Positions 1-13,300 of a stretch of 64,000 nucleotides of DNA are shown piece after piece (position 1 is the stretch's first letter; each line of letters starts with the position of its first letter). The DNA lies in NCBI GenBank assembly GCA_012845835.1, contig JABAKD010000006.1, forward strand, positions 11,328,945-11,392,944. Direction: 5' to 3'. The DNA comes from Undaria pinnatifida. Lineage: Eukaryota; Sar; Phaeophyceae; Laminariales; Alariaceae. The position numbers and the translations under genes were made by a program. The notes under the pieces were generated by a model that saw nothing but the letters and a program-made list of their open reading frames with translations, had not been told where the DNA came from and did no database searches.

Positions 1-767
1 GATAGGCAACCATCCGGCACTAAATAGAAGGATCCCTTGACGTCAGCACCACAGCGTTGAACGAAAATTGTCCGGTACAACCTAGAAAAATCCCTGAAAA
101 ATGCAACACACAGCAAGCATCGACCATTACTACCCGGCACTTAATGTGTCACAACGTGCGTGTCATCTTGCAACAACAGCTCTACGTGAGGCGTACGTAC
201 TTGTAGCCGGGAATTCAGGTGATAGAAGCGACAGATATTGATTGCAAGTACAATTGAGTTAAATTGACACTTCCATGTATGAAAATACGTGGGAGCTTAA
301 GCTCCATTCCTCCATCCACTGGAGGAAAAAGAACAACAAAAAACAAAAAACATCGACGAGGCCGTTGCCACGTACCTTATCAATAACCTAAAACTTGCAA
401 AAGCAAAAGCAAATAGCAAAGAAATGCTGTCTGCGCCGCCTGCATCTCGCCAAGCAAACATAAAACTAATGCAACTCTCTCCTTCGCAGGAGCGAAACCT
501 TGCAGGATCCCGGATGCCGACACCATGTCGACTAAGGTTTGTCTACCAATGAAAAACATCAAACGTTAAAAGAATGACCAATCAGAAAACTGAGGAGACG
601 GACCGTTGTGGCGGGCATCATTGCCCGATATCGCACGGAACACATCAACGACCAGCCGTGGGTGGAAGCGCGACACACACCGACGGCGAAGCAAGGACTG
701 GCCAGCGTACAAACCTGAAAGTAGCATCTACCATGAACGGAAACACGGTGGGGTGTTCCGAACAGCG
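1..767. other. No gene recognised
   Basis: There is AT-rich, unordered sequence with no splice-consistent frame. TCCATCCACTGGAGGAAAAA at 309 resembles the CCATCCGCCGGAGGATAAAA words at 7359 and, inverted, 45266, a shared repeat end. Confidence 0.5.
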
Positions 768-905
768 CTGGTATGTTTCAGCCCAATATACCGGCCCTAT
801 TCAGGGCACCGGCACTATTGGAAATAGGGTTACTAGTTCCAGTAATGCCAAGCGATTTCACCGGCGCTATAGAGGGCAGTGGTACTCTTCAAGCGTCACC
901 ATTGG
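768..905 (+). repeat. Dispersed repeat E (CCGGCACTATT)
   Basis: It holds ATACCGGCCCTATTCAGGGC, ACCGGCACTATTGGAAATAG, GCCAAGCGATTTCACCGGC and AGGGCAGTGGTACT. Same order at 17577-17745 and 42470-42650; shorter versions at 7690-7835 and 51386-51530. Confidence 0.65.
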
Positions 906-1606
906 GAGCCCCTCACTGTCTTCGGAAGCTGCCCCGCACGGCAGCACGCGGCAAACTCGCAGGAAGCAAAACTCTATAAAAATACCATGAATCGATAAAA
1001 AAATACCCGGTTGCCAGGTATCGCGCGGTCAAAAACGGTCGCGCCGACCGCGGCTCGCTCATTCAGTCCGTCCCGTTCTCGAGTGGCGAACCTGGAACCT
1101 CGCGGTACATGTCATTGACGCGACAAAAAACAACGGTAACCAGCGACCGCCGTGCAGCTGCACGTTCGCGGTGGTGAACGAATACGCCCAACGCCCCCGT
1201 TGCCACAACAAGGCGAAACGTGGCAGATCGAGAGCTGGGGTAGGCTAATCTGTCGTAGGCTAACCCGGGTGGAGTCGCTGGACACAAGTTCTGGTCTACT
1301 AGAGTGAACGAGTGGGCGACGGGTTTCCGTTCATCTGTGAGCGTATTCGAAATGTTCACCCAATACATAGTGCGTACTCGAGTACGTAGCTCCTCAACAC
1401 CAGCAGAAAAGCCGTCCATATGGCCCACGTAAGACGCATAAGGTGGGTAGGAGTATCCCGTATAAAACACCAGCAGAAACGCTCCCATATGGTACGAAGG
1501 TGTATATGTATGTAGTGAACAGCTCATAAACACCAGCAGAAACGTATCCATGCGGTTTGTACTCAAAACGTGCATGCGAGTAGACTATATAGTTCATAAA
1601 AAAACG

Positions 1607-1790
1607 GGCGTTTCGCGGGTCATCACCCGACCCGCGTGACGGGTCAGGATGCTTCCTAAAGCTCGCGGGTCGAGTCGGGTCGGGTCAGGCGGTATTCAAA
1701 ATCTCACGGGTTGAGCCAGGTCGGGCCTGGAGGTGCTCGAAATATCACCAGTCGGACCCGAAGGCAGTGATCCGACCCGCGAAAAGCCCT
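1607..1790. mobile_element. CGGGTC-rich short element, copy 1
   Basis: About 190 bases consist almost wholly of CGGGTC/GACCCG words with spacer runs (AAAATCTCACGG, CGAAATATCACC). It begins TTTCGCGGGTCATCACCCGA and ends CGACCCGCGAAAAGCCC, an inverted terminal pair. Same family at 4403, 13669, 18236, 21959, 23554 and 33266. Confidence 0.7.
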
Positions 1791-2257
1791 GGTATCATTA
1801 AAAACACCAGCAGAAACACATCCATATATATATCGCGCGCACCCTTACAATAACTCATACTGGTGAGCACCAACAACACCGGTGGACGAGCCCCCCCCGT
1901 CTAGTCGACATAGTAGACGGAGGGCGAAAGGTGGACTTTCTGGGGGCATTGTGGAAACCCAGCTATGACGAAAAATCCACATAACGTTGGCGAAACTCCA
2001 AAAGGCAGCCCTTGGAAGCACCTTTCCAAAGGCAAAAACTTACACCAATGTCACAAAACGTGATCAAATCCGCACGTTTTGTGATATTCGACGTTCCCAA
2101 AGGTGGTCAGAAGTTCGGCCGTTTGCCCACCTTCTACAATGTCGGCGAAACGGGGGAATACCATCCACCCGTGCACCGGACTCGTAGCAAAACTGTGTAC
2201 GACCCCTCTGTCAAACGGCAGGGCCCTGCCAAGAAACGCACACATCATTTAAGGTGC

Positions 2258-3115
2258 ATAGTGCGTAGCTCAAAACCACCACCAGCTGAGGCAAAACTGT
2301 ACTTTACCCCCCTTAGCGCTCAAGCGGCTGAGTCCTCCCAAACCATTCGAACCACACCCATCGCAGCTCATGAACACCAGCAACCGCAGAAAAACTGTGC
2401 AAATGCTCCCTCCATCATGCGGCCGGGCCATGAAAGAAACACATCCATGGAGAATGTAGCGGTGGTCATAGCCACCACCAGCTGTGGCAAGAGGTACGTA
2501 TGCCCTGCTCATGCTTAACCCGCTGGGCCATGCGAATCCGTTCGAAAAAGGCATACATGGTGTGTAGCTCCTAAACACCAGCAACTCTGCAACACTGTAC
2601 GGATGCCCCCTCGGTTCCCTGGGCCTGCGGATCCATTTACTACGTGCGTTCACCCATGTGGAGATTCAAAGCCCGCCCGTATGGTGCTTAGCCTATAAAT
2701 ACCAGCAACTGTAGCAATTTGAAACTATTGCCCTGCAGTGCCCAAGCGGCTGGGCCTTCCAAATCCACTCCTACGAACCCATATGATGCGTCGCTCATAA
2801 ACACCAGCCCCTGCGGCAAACCGCCCGAACGCCCCCTCAGTGCGCTGGGCCCTAAAAAATCAACTACGTGCTACGCTACTGTGCTCACCCGTGCGGTGAT
2901 TCGAAACGCACCCTTCGTGTAGCTCACGAACACCACCAGCTGTAGCAAATCGAACTTATACCCCCTCAGAACTCCAGAGGCTGGGCCATGCAAACCCATT
3001 CGCACACAACCCACATGGTGCGTAGCTCATAAACCCCAGCAACCGCGGCAAACTGTCCAAGCGCCCCCTCAGTGCTCTCGGCCCTGCAAAATCAAACTAC
3101 GTGTTACGTTATTGC
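2258..3115. repeat. Eight degenerate tandem units of about 105-125 bp
   Basis: Units begin near 2258, 2368, 2463, 2562, 2686, 2790, 2917 and 3021. Each has GTAGCTCATAAACACCAGCA, then a GGCAAACTG block, CCCCCTCAGTGC, and GGGCC-TGCAAATCC. Related CACCAGCAGAAA words at 1394-1600 and 1804 are outlying members. No sustained frame suits coding. Confidence 0.7.
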
Positions 3116-3179
3116 GTACAGCCGAGCTTGTGACCGTGGTCCACCAACGTCCGTAAGCTAGAGCAGCAATCAGTAGAGC

Positions 3180-3501
3180 TATGAGTTGGCAGGAGTTCAC
3201 GACTAATAACTAATCAGTAGGTGCCGCTAGCCAAGCGCATACGTAGGCAAGTAGGCTGGCGAAGCCAGCTGATGATCGGCCGACTTACCCACTCAAGTCA
3301 AGCGAGGCGAACCGAGCCAAGCCCCCCACCGACCGAGGTGGGATCAGCCTAAAACAAAATGCATCCCGCATTAACAACCCTTCCCACAGGTATGGCAAAC
3401 CCAATAAGTTGGATAGTCGGCACCTCCGAGAAACGACTACTAATAACTAATAGTCCGGTTAATATCTAGTTGATGACTTAAAACCGTGTCGATTCACAGG
3501 G
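3180..3501. mobile_element. MITE family A, copy 1
   Basis: About 320 bases share the same order of blocks with 12083-12409 and 44093-44439: TAATAACTAATC, GGCGAAGCCAGCTGA, ATGCATCCCGCATTAA, CCAATAAGT, ACGACTA and a terminal CGATTCACAG. Ends form a TIR related to CCGTGAGTCGG, weaker here than in copy 2. Confidence 0.7.
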
Positions 3502-3902
3502 TCTAATAATCAGAGTGCAGCCGTAATCCCGAGGCTACAGCAGCCGTGCATGCTCACGACCGCCGTAGCCTGCTCGCTCCCTCGATCTCTTTGTCTAGCT
3601 CCGCAACCTGCTTCCCTACCCCTCCCCCCCCGACCACCACCACCACCTCCATCACCCCCTCTTCCCGGAGACGCATATAAAAGAGAAAAAGAGAGAGGGA
3701 CAGACACATCATTCAAACAAATCTATCGATCGATACCTTCTCTTTTGTATTCCGTATTCCTCCCTTGTTTGGGAGATAAAACCTCCCGGGACATCGTCCC
3801 AGGCAGGGGTGTTATCTCGAGTGCTATACTGTACCAGTATGAGGCCACGGTGGGCATCGGGGGTTAAAGAGCACCAGGTGGCAAGCCGAAACAAGCACTC
3901 GT

Positions 3903-3989
3903 AACCCGCTTTAGAGCCCCAAAATATGTCCCCATACCAATTTCAAGTAATCTGCCCCCAACCCCGATTTCCAGTCATAAAGGCGTTTA
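3903..3989 (-). repeat. SINE-like repeat D (TTAACGCCTTTACAACTGGAA), inverted copy
   Basis: On the minus strand it reads AAACGCCTTTATGACTGGAA, TTACTTGAAATTGG, and TTTTGGGGCTCTAAAG. Plus-strand copies lie at 16008, 18016, 20587, 25716 and 49093; a second inverted copy is at 17811. Confidence 0.65.
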
Positions 3990-4227
3990 CTACACATTGT
4001 CCTTATCTGTAGAGGGCATTATCTAGATTTTAGTATAGTCGAGAAACGTTTTTTTGACCGCTCTGAACTCCCGAATGACCTTATCTTGGGGCAATCTTAA
4101 CCTGGGGCACCCACCACTACTGTACATAGATAACGAAACTTCTTCCAGCGCAAAGGTAAAACAAAAAAACTCCCGATAAAATCAGATGTAAAGCATGCTC
4201 CCGACCAAATCAGATTTTCGACAAAAA

Positions 4228-4342
4228 TCAGATGTCTAGGCCTCTCCAGACCTCCTTGAAAAAGTCCTGCCCCATCGCTAGCGCGGGGGCTCGGTTCCTC
4301 CCCTGCCCAAGGACCTTGGCCGGTACCCCGACAGCCACACAT
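4228..4342 (-). CDS. SAT: SAT last exon, C-terminal tail ending in Ile
   Basis: After a CCCTTTCAG acceptor the first base completes Arg; then CVAVGVPAKVLGQG closes the beta-helix and a tail ending WRGLDI precedes TGA at 4230-4228. In plants and bacteria the last residue of SAT is isoleucine and inserts into the active site of O-acetylserine (thiol)lyase to form the cysteine synthase complex. Downstream, three similar ATCTGATTTT-like segments occur within about 60 bases, possibly in the 3' untranslated region. Confidence 0.92.
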
Positions 4343-7300
4343 CTGAAAGGGTAAACAAATGGACAGTTTCGAACGTTAGCGCAATGTTGGAACAAAACAA
4401 CCAGGGAATTTCGCGGGTCATTGCCCGACCCGCGGATCATGCCAGGAGGTTATCAAAATCTCGCGGGTCGAGTAGGGTCGGGTCTGGAGGTGTTCGAAAT
4501 ATCATGGGACGGGTCGGGTCGGGTCAGGTCAGAAGGTTTTAAATCTCGCGGGTGGACGGGTTACCCTGACTCGACCTAACTCGTGACAAGCCCCGAAAAA
4601 AACGGGGACACACTAAATGCGTCCCCGGGATTGGAAAAGCCTCGGGGGGTCGCACTGAAAGAGACATACGATCCCACCATCATCCCCATCGACCCTACAG
4701 AGCGTATTTTACCGGCGTAACTGCCCTCTGCGACAAGGTGTCGCGTTGATTAACGGCGAATCGAGCGGAGGTAGCTAGTAGCCCTGGGGAAGAGTCTCCA
4801 GCTGGTCGCAGCAGAAAGAGGGCGCGATAATCCAACACATCTAGACGCCGAGAGTTTTCCGCTTGCTCAAAGCCAAAACCGGTTTTGCCCGTATGGAGAG
4901 TGCAGAACAGGACACCAAATAAGAACTCGGGTATAAAAAAAAAGGCAGCTTGGTATCTACAGGGAGACAAGAAACCCGGGAGCCGCTGTACTGAAGTTAC
5001 GTGCACGGTAGAATTGAGGTAGCATTTTCTGGGGAAAATAACTTCTGAATGCCGGGGTTTCTTAACCCAAACTCATCGAAATGTGATTATTGCCGTTTAG
5101 CAACATGATGGTTTTGTATACCTAGGCCATGGGATTGTTCATGAGGGTGCACTTTTCCTTTCTATCAAGATCAGTTTTCGCCTCAGAGGGGTATAGAGTT
5201 CCTCCTCAATAGGTTATGAGCCTCAGAACACACACATGGTGCACCTCTATAGCAACGTGCGTCGTAGCGTAGAACGATCCCTCTCCCACATAGGAGACCC
5301 AGCCTGGGCCGGTATTTACGCTTGTTCTTAGGCGTCCTGTACTGTTGTGGCTTGCTTAAATCCGTTTCTATCAAACTATCGCGCGGCATGCTCTCTGCTC
5401 GCCGGCGTCGCTCGAACACGACTGCTCCACACACCGGACATGGATCAGCTTAACGTACATGATACAGAGGTCATTTTGACGGACCTGTATCATCTGTAAC
5501 AGTTTCCACCAGGCTGACCTGTACCATCTGTTCCAGCTTGCGTCGGGCTGACATATACGACCCGAACGGTTTGTACATGTTTCCGCAGTACTGATCTACA
5601 GTGTACATGTTTCCGCAGTACTAATCTACAAGGCGTGGTCATATGCTATCATGGAAGTTTGTACCCTTATATGGTACGATCTGTGTGATATTTCCACTTT
5701 TCCAAGGGGCGACCTGCATGATTTATACAAACGCCTTAACCTACCCATCGATATGTATGATCTAGGTCACGCAGGTCATGATATATCCGACCTGTTGACT
5801 ATTCCAAGAATATTCGCGTGCGCAAAGCCGCCGCCCCACACACCTTTCTGGAAGATCCGTGACCACCAAAGACCCAGCACCGATCTGAGTGCCCGTGCCA
5901 ATTGTTATGTTCCCCAGAAGGCACGCCCCGGCGCCAATGAGCACACCGTTGCCTATCTGTTAGCCCGGTGCGCCCCCAGCAGAGTTGCATTTAAAAACGA
6001 GCGTGCGATCAGACGTACACCGCAGCGCGCCAGGGGCAACGGGAGGTGTGACCATGTGGCGTTACAGTAGCCAGTACTACCAGCAGTGTAAATGGTGGAA
6101 AGTTGGGGAATGACGAAACACAACATGGCATTCATGGTATAACCAAAGGACACAACAAAAGGACAATTGTGTTGATCCCCCTACACCCTCCCCAGGCCAT
6201 CCAATGTATATTAGGAAAAAGAACGGTGCTCCGTATCGAAGGGGATGCGTGGTCAATGGTCAAATGACTCCAGGCAAGCAACAAGTGAGCACGGCCCCTC
6301 CCCGTCGACCATCAATCGAAGCCGGCTGTACACGTCACGGGCTCCTGCGTCAGGGTTTGGACGGTGGGCGCCTTCCTCGGCTATCTCGGCCTTCACATGT
6401 GTCAATAGCGAGAGGGCTGATACAAAAGCTCGTAGGTGCAACGCGCCAACCCAAATATGGCGAAGGAGGGAAATCTAGACTGCATCGCCAGTCACAGTCA
6501 ACAAATAAAGATGAGTATATAGCTGTAGCTAGGAGCTCGCCAGCAGGGCACTTTCTAACTGTTGTCAACGTGTATGCATCGGTGGTCTGCGATCGGCGGT
6601 GGTGACAGCCATTTCTAAAGCGGTTCCAACTTTTCGGCGCAACGTAAATGAAATACTTGCGTTCGTTAGAAACAAAAGAGCAATAAAAATCCCGATAGGT
6701 TGCCTCAACTGGTCCCTCAGGGTCCTGACCTACCATAGCAACGTCTGTGTATCGGGTGGTCTGCAATCGGCAGTGGTAACAGCCATCTCTACAGAACTTC
6801 CAATTATTCGGCGCGATGTAAATTAAAAACTCGTGTTCGGTTCGAAACAAATGTGCAAAAAGAAAACGATAGCTCGCCTCAACTGGCCCCTCACGATCCT
6901 GACCCGCCATCCCGCCGACCATATCACCATCTCGCTGAACGCACAGCGCAAGACTGTCTCGACCCACCCAATCGACAACAGCAACACCTACCCCTCTTCG
7001 AGGCCCAAAATCCCCTATATACCTGACACACCGTATGGGCTACTACATCGCCGGTTGAAAAAGCAAAAACACAGCAGACCTGGCAATCGCGCAGTTTCTA
7101 TCGTAGACCCCGGCGTTGACTGGCCCCTCAATGTAATAAGACCCCCACACACACATCACAGACCCCACGCGCATAATCTGGGTCTCTCTGGGAAACCCAC
7201 CAAAAACAGAGACCGACACAATACTCGACCTCATGTCGGCGCGAGAACAAACTAGGAGGCTAGGGTTTCTGTAAGAATAACTTGAAAATATAGTTCGGAT

Positions 7301-10300
7301 TATATTATTAAGTTTGCAGTTTACACAGCTTTAGTACACTCCCTCAGCTTTATTTTTCCCCATCCGCCGGAGGATAAAAAAAAAACAAAAAAAAACGTGC
7401 TCCGTCTCGTCTCGAGAGGGATGCGTGGTCAATGGTCAAATGATTAAGGCAAGCAACAAATGAGTACGCCCCCCCCCCGCCTCCCAAGCAATGCCTGCCT
7501 GGTCGGTGAAAACCCGACGTGCGCCGTCCAGGCATTGTAGAGATATGGGAGTGTACGGTTTCACAGACTATGGCCATGTACGATATGATGACCACGCCTC
7601 CCCTCCGGTCTGGGTCTCGGAACAGATAGGCAGTGTAGTATCGGGATTTTGTTTTTTCATGAACAGCAGTGGGGGTTTTCCTATAGTGACGGTCTGTCCC
7701 AGCCGGAAAAACCGGCACTATGGAGGCAACCGGCACTACTCCGCATGCTGCCACTGCTGCTTGTTTCCATCTGCGCCAGGCTATTTCACAGGCACTATAA
7801 CGGGCAATCGGCACTATGAAGGGACCAGTACTTTAATCTTTGTTTTCCCCACCTTGGGGTGGCGGTCGGCGTTCTGCACGCCGGAGCCACCGAGCGTGAC
7901 GCGATGGAGCATGGACACGTCATTACCGACGACCGTGGTTTCTCCCACCACGATGCCGGTGCCGTGGTCGATGAACACCCCCTCGCCAAATGTAGCACCC
8001 GGGTGGATGTCGATCTGAAATTCTTGGTTCACCTTTCACGCGCCGGCATATTCGTTTTATGGAAAACGCAAGCACACACACATAGCACCGTGCAGGGATA
8101 GGTGTCAGGTAAGAGACACACACGGATATATTTGTTCATGGAAAGCACAAGCACACATACACAAAGCACCGGGCAGGGGTCGGGGGCGGGTAAGGGACGT
8201 CACGAGGGTCTCACCATAAAACCGGAGCAGCTGGTCGATTGAGCGCGACGGGTGTGGGGGGCAGGGCACACCGGCTATCGCACTCGACACATGACGCGCG
8301 CTACGGTAGAGGTCGCGCTTTTTGTCAAAACTATTTTCTGAAGGGGGGGGGCTCCTTAACCCAATATCGCCGTCGTGTCACGTTAGCTTTGCGATAGACA
8401 CATATTCTTTTGAATGAAACTATTCTAACACATCAGCTGTGAGTTTGGTAAAATTTAGGGTCGATACTCATCTTTGGTTTTGCAAGAGATATATATATAT
8501 ATGTAGATATATTTTGACACCTAAAATATGGGATTTTCCATCGGGTTGCGTTTTTAATGTTCTCGATTTGTTGTGTTTGGGTGCGTATAGAGCTCATCAG
8601 GTTGCGAGCCTCAGAAGAAAACACGGTACACATGTAACATAGCGTGCGCCACAATAGAGAACCCATCCAAAGGTAAGACAGAAGACCCATTATGCCGGTT
8701 GCAAGTCCACAGAGCCGGAGACTTCAAATATTGCCCACAGGCCGGAGGGTTACTACAACAAACAAAGAAAACAGCAGCCCCCCCCCCAGAAACTCCCCTA
8801 CGACGTACCAGGTACGACTACAACCGCTGAAAAATATTGCAACGCGTGTAACTGGCTTTGCCGGCAAAGGATGCGTGCTTTCATGACAGAGGTAGCACTT
8901 TTTCTGGGTCAAAATGTTTTCTGAATGACGAGGCAGGCGGCCTTCAACCGAAATCGTCGGAATGTGTCATTTTTGTTTCGCAAAACGACTGCTTGGTATA
9001 TACCTGGGCGACGGCTTTTGTTCATCGGACTGCACTTTCGGAACCGTTCGAAATCAGTTTCCTTTTTTTTGGTCAAAACATTTTCGGAATGACGAGGTAG
9101 GCGGCCTTAACCCACAATCGTCGGAGTACGCCGGAGTGCGTTATTCTTGTTTCGCAAAATTACTGCCTAGTATACCTGGGCGACGGTTTTCGTTCATCGG
9201 ACTGCACGTTCGGGGACGTTCAAAACCAGTTTTCGAGTAAGAGGAGCTCTAGAAAAAAAACGGTCGGGGGGTGGGTCCCTTTATGAGGGACTTTTTTCTC
9301 GCAGCGGCTCGGGGTTACTCGCGCGAGTGAACCCCCTGTTCCTTTTCCGTCTGAAAGCTTCCGTGCTGTTTACATTTTGCGATATGCAACTGCAAAGGAA
9401 TGGTTAGCTACGCTGAGCCGAAACAAATGGCCCAAAGGTTTTTTAGTCAGTGAGTGAGGTACAGAGTCACTCGAGCGACCATGATAGTATTAAAGTATGA
9501 TAGTATGATAGTATGATAGTATGATAGTATGATGGAGCCATCCCACGGTAGGGTAGGGGTGCACAGCATGATCGATCAGTCCCTGAGCTCCTCACATGAG
9601 GAATTCGATATATCACCCGAAAAATGACGTCGAAGGCATTCGTTCGCACATCCCGACCAATCTTCTATGCCTTAGTCCTAAAAACATATGTTTTCGTGAA
9701 ACTGCTTCACTAACCGGTAGTTCCTCACATGAGGAGCTCAATTGGTCAGGGACTTTTTGGCGCAAAAACTGATACCCCTATCGTGGGATAACTCGATGGT
9801 ATGATAGTATGCTAGTATGATGGTATGATAGCATGACAGTATGCTAGTATGGTATTATGACAGTATGATAAGTGTGATAGTATGGTATTATGATGGTATG
9901 TATGGTAGTATGATAGCTCAAACCCGAGAGCGAAAAAGAGGCATTACCATGTATTAACATCCCCCCGTACTTATACCGCTGCCTTGGTCAGCTCTACCGT
10001 ATGATAGCATGCATGCATTAGAGGGCACACCAGACTACCCAACGAGGGGTGCAAACGTATACCCGAAACACCGGCTACAAGTCCACACAGACCTCGGCAA
10101 GAGCTACGGTAGAGGTGAAACTATGTTTTCTTCGACCAAGAGCTGCGGTAGAGGTGGAACTATGTTTTCTCTGAGGCTCATAACCTTCACGTGAGGAACT
10201 CTAACTACCTCACCCGAAAGACAGATTTTGATAAAATTGAAAGTGCACTCCGATGAACAAAACCCATGTGCCTAGGGTATACATGAAAAACACATGGCAA

Positions 10301-13300
10301 AAAAAAAAATGACATTTCGATTCTGACGATTTCGGGTTAAGGAGCCTTTTATTGAGAGGAAAAAAAAAAAAATGAAATTCCGACGATTTCGGGCTAAGGA
10401 GCCCCTTTTGCGGCGAAACAAAAGAACGTGGCTAAAACGTGCTACCTCTATATCATAGAACGCGCTTCCCCCCATCGAACCGGAAGACTCTCACACTACG
10501 ACTGCCACTACTGCAAAAATTGTTGCAACGTTCGTACCTGGCTTTGCAGGTAGAATGCGAGCGCGTGTCGACCCGTGCGATAGAGCCAGTGTGCCACGCG
10601 ATGAGTCTGCAAAGCTTGGAACCCCTTGAAGTAGAGCAGGCAGTCGTGGTACGAATCGCATGCGGGGTCACGCTCGCTGCAGTCGTTGCGACACCGACCG
10701 GCGGGGGTCCGAGCACGAACGGGGAGGGTCGAGGGGCAGCAGGGGGGAGGGCAGGAGATGGGCGGGCTTGGTCGGTGAGGCCTACGAGTTACGCCGCAAG
10801 TTGTGCCAGACACGCGGTACAACACTCAGCCATGGTAGGCGAACGGGATGTGTCTATGATGACAGTATGTGGCAGGCGTGTGGAGGGAGGCGGGCGGGTG
10901 GGCGGGGTTGGGGGGGGGGCGCGAGTTATGCCGCGAAATATGCCCGACAAGACACGGTGCAACATCCAACCGCGGAAGGTGAAGAAGGTGTGTCAATGAT
11001 GACAGAAGGTGGCAGGCGGGTGGGTGGCGATTGCTGAGACTTACGGCCCTAGACTAGTTATTAGTAGATAAAAAATTGAAAAACGTCAGCTGTGAGTACG
11101 ACTGATTTATTATTTGAAAAATTGAAACGTCAGATGTGAGTACGACCGATTGAATGGTTGAAACTCAACCTCGCAAGCTGCGTGGTACATCGATATTTCA
11201 TTCATGATATGGCGCTTGTGAATTAAACCTACGATATTGATGCTAATACACAGTTGCAAAAAAATTACGGAAGGTCGTTCGCGCGTGTTCTTCTATATCT
11301 TATCCTCATGGAAGATGTTATGAAAAAGGTTGTGCCCCAAGACAAGGTTCAACCAGCAACCATAGACAGCGAGCAAGGTCTGTCGATGATAGCGGTGGTG
11401 GGCGTGCGGAAGGGCGGGGGCGGTAAAGCCTGCGTGTTTTGCAGCAAGTTATGCCCGACAAATACACGGCGCAGCACTAAACATCGAAGACGAACAAGGT
11501 GTGTCGATGGCAACAGACCGTGGTATTAGAGACACCTGGTACAACATAACCACCTGAGCTAGCAGTCAGCGCTGACCGCTAGCTCAGTGGTTACCGTTAT
11601 CCCTAACAGGTGGCAGAGTGTGAAGGGAAACTGACGTACAGTAGTGGTCCCCCAATAAGGCGGTATCCCTATATAAGGCGGTATCCCTATTGAAGGCGGT
11701 ATCCCTATATAAGGAGGTCAAAATCGCTTGGAGCGACTGGGAAATAGCACTCATAACCTGGAATGGATAAGGCGGCTTCCCTCCATCAGGCGGTCATGGT
11801 GCTCTGGCACACCCCCGCCTTAACGTGAGACCTTCGTTGTACTTATGACCTCCACCTCTCGCTAGCTGCCAAACAACGCGGTACTTTGCTTTCTAGACTC
11901 TCTTGCACCCCAAGAGATGCTCCTCACGCCCAAACGAAAGTAGTGCTCAGCTTGAAGCAGGAGTGATATTATCCAACACACGAGCCTGTCGACATAGAAC
12001 CTATGATGGCGCCTCCTAGCTGACGTCCTTGATGAATTCATCCCAAAGCGAAACAGCAAGTCTAACAACCGATTTGGTAGGGCCGTGAGTCGGCAACATT
12101 TCACGGCTAATAACCAATCGGTAAAAGTGCCGTGAGCTAACTAACTGACTTTAGCCGGCAAGTCGGCTGGCGAAACGGCCAGCCGACTTACCGATTTAAC
12201 TCAGGCGAAGCGAAGCCAGCTAAGTTGGCCCCACCCTGGCAGAGGAGGGCCCGCCCAAGAAGCGAAAAAATGCATCTCGCATTAAGCATTCCTTCCTACA
12301 AGTACTCGTATGGAAATCCAATAAGTCGGAGAGTCGGCACCTCCGGGAAACGACTAACTATTTCTCCGACTAATAACTAATTGGTGACTCAAGTCGTACC
12401 GACTCACAGCTCTAATAAAGAGACAACGCCTCACCGCACGGCGATCATATCCCGACGGAGCTGCCGCTGGAATGGCGCGCCCACTTCGGCAAAGCACTCG
12501 CGTACCAACGCTTGCACCTGCGTGCTAAGCATATTCGGCCCTGCTAGCTGCAGATTTCGTTCAGGAAAAACGTCGGGGGTAGAGCAGAGAAGAGAGGTAC
12601 AAAATTGATGCCCATACTGTTCGTTAGTCTCTGCAGTCGATGGCAGACTGTGCTGATATCACGTTAACCTATCAGATACGGAGATTGACGGTTACGTTTG
12701 TTGCATTTATTTTAAGTCGACGATTGACGCTTCTGCGTCCATGGGATGTGTGTAGGTTGTGTGATCTGATGCTCCCTACTCGGGAGCACTCCAAGCTGTG
12801 AACCGACTATTTAATACAAGATTGTCGTATATACTCTGCAAGCCTCTCGACCTCATGGTCGGTAGACCTTCGTTCGGCAGGATTCTACGAACACGTACAG
12901 CCATCGACGTATGCTACGATTGAGGTACAGTCCCATTTTTGGCTCAAACGTTTTTGCTGTTTGACCCAAAATCGTCGGCATATTGTCGTTTTTGTTTACA
13001 TATACATATATTAATAGTAGTTTTCCTTTTCTGTTTCCTCATCGTTTTTTTTTATTGGCACTCACGCTGCACACTGCCAGACGGCAGAAAAACTAACAAA
13101 TACTCGTTCCGTTGCGAAAATCGATTGAATGTCAATGGATCGACCGCTTCTAGAGCGCTACGGGTGGTTCGTCAAATGAAACACATTTTGCTTCAGTAAA
13201 CAAACAACAACGAAATGATCCCATATTTCCCTCTTTCCACTATAGCGGGCGCTTCGGCATAAACGCCGCAATGGGTTTGTTTGAACCCTGTCATCACTGG

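Noticed and set aside
3550-3867. Pro-rich frame near 3.6 kb
   Set aside because: It is a C-rich low-complexity patch followed by AT-rich sequence, without splice signals or similarity.
5762-5944. Separate hexapeptide-repeat protein
   Set aside because: It is the next SAT exon; the C-terminal part after LPE is intron read-through.
7814-8032. Standalone 72-residue acetyltransferase-like protein
   Set aside because: It is one internal exon of SAT; the apparent GTG start is the exon edge and the last 12 codons are intron.
10439-11037. 186- and 125-codon plus-strand frames
   Set aside because: They overlap a SAT exon on the other strand and a GC-rich repeat of about 85 bases (GCCGCAAGTTATGCCCGACA-like) that occurs four times to 11525.
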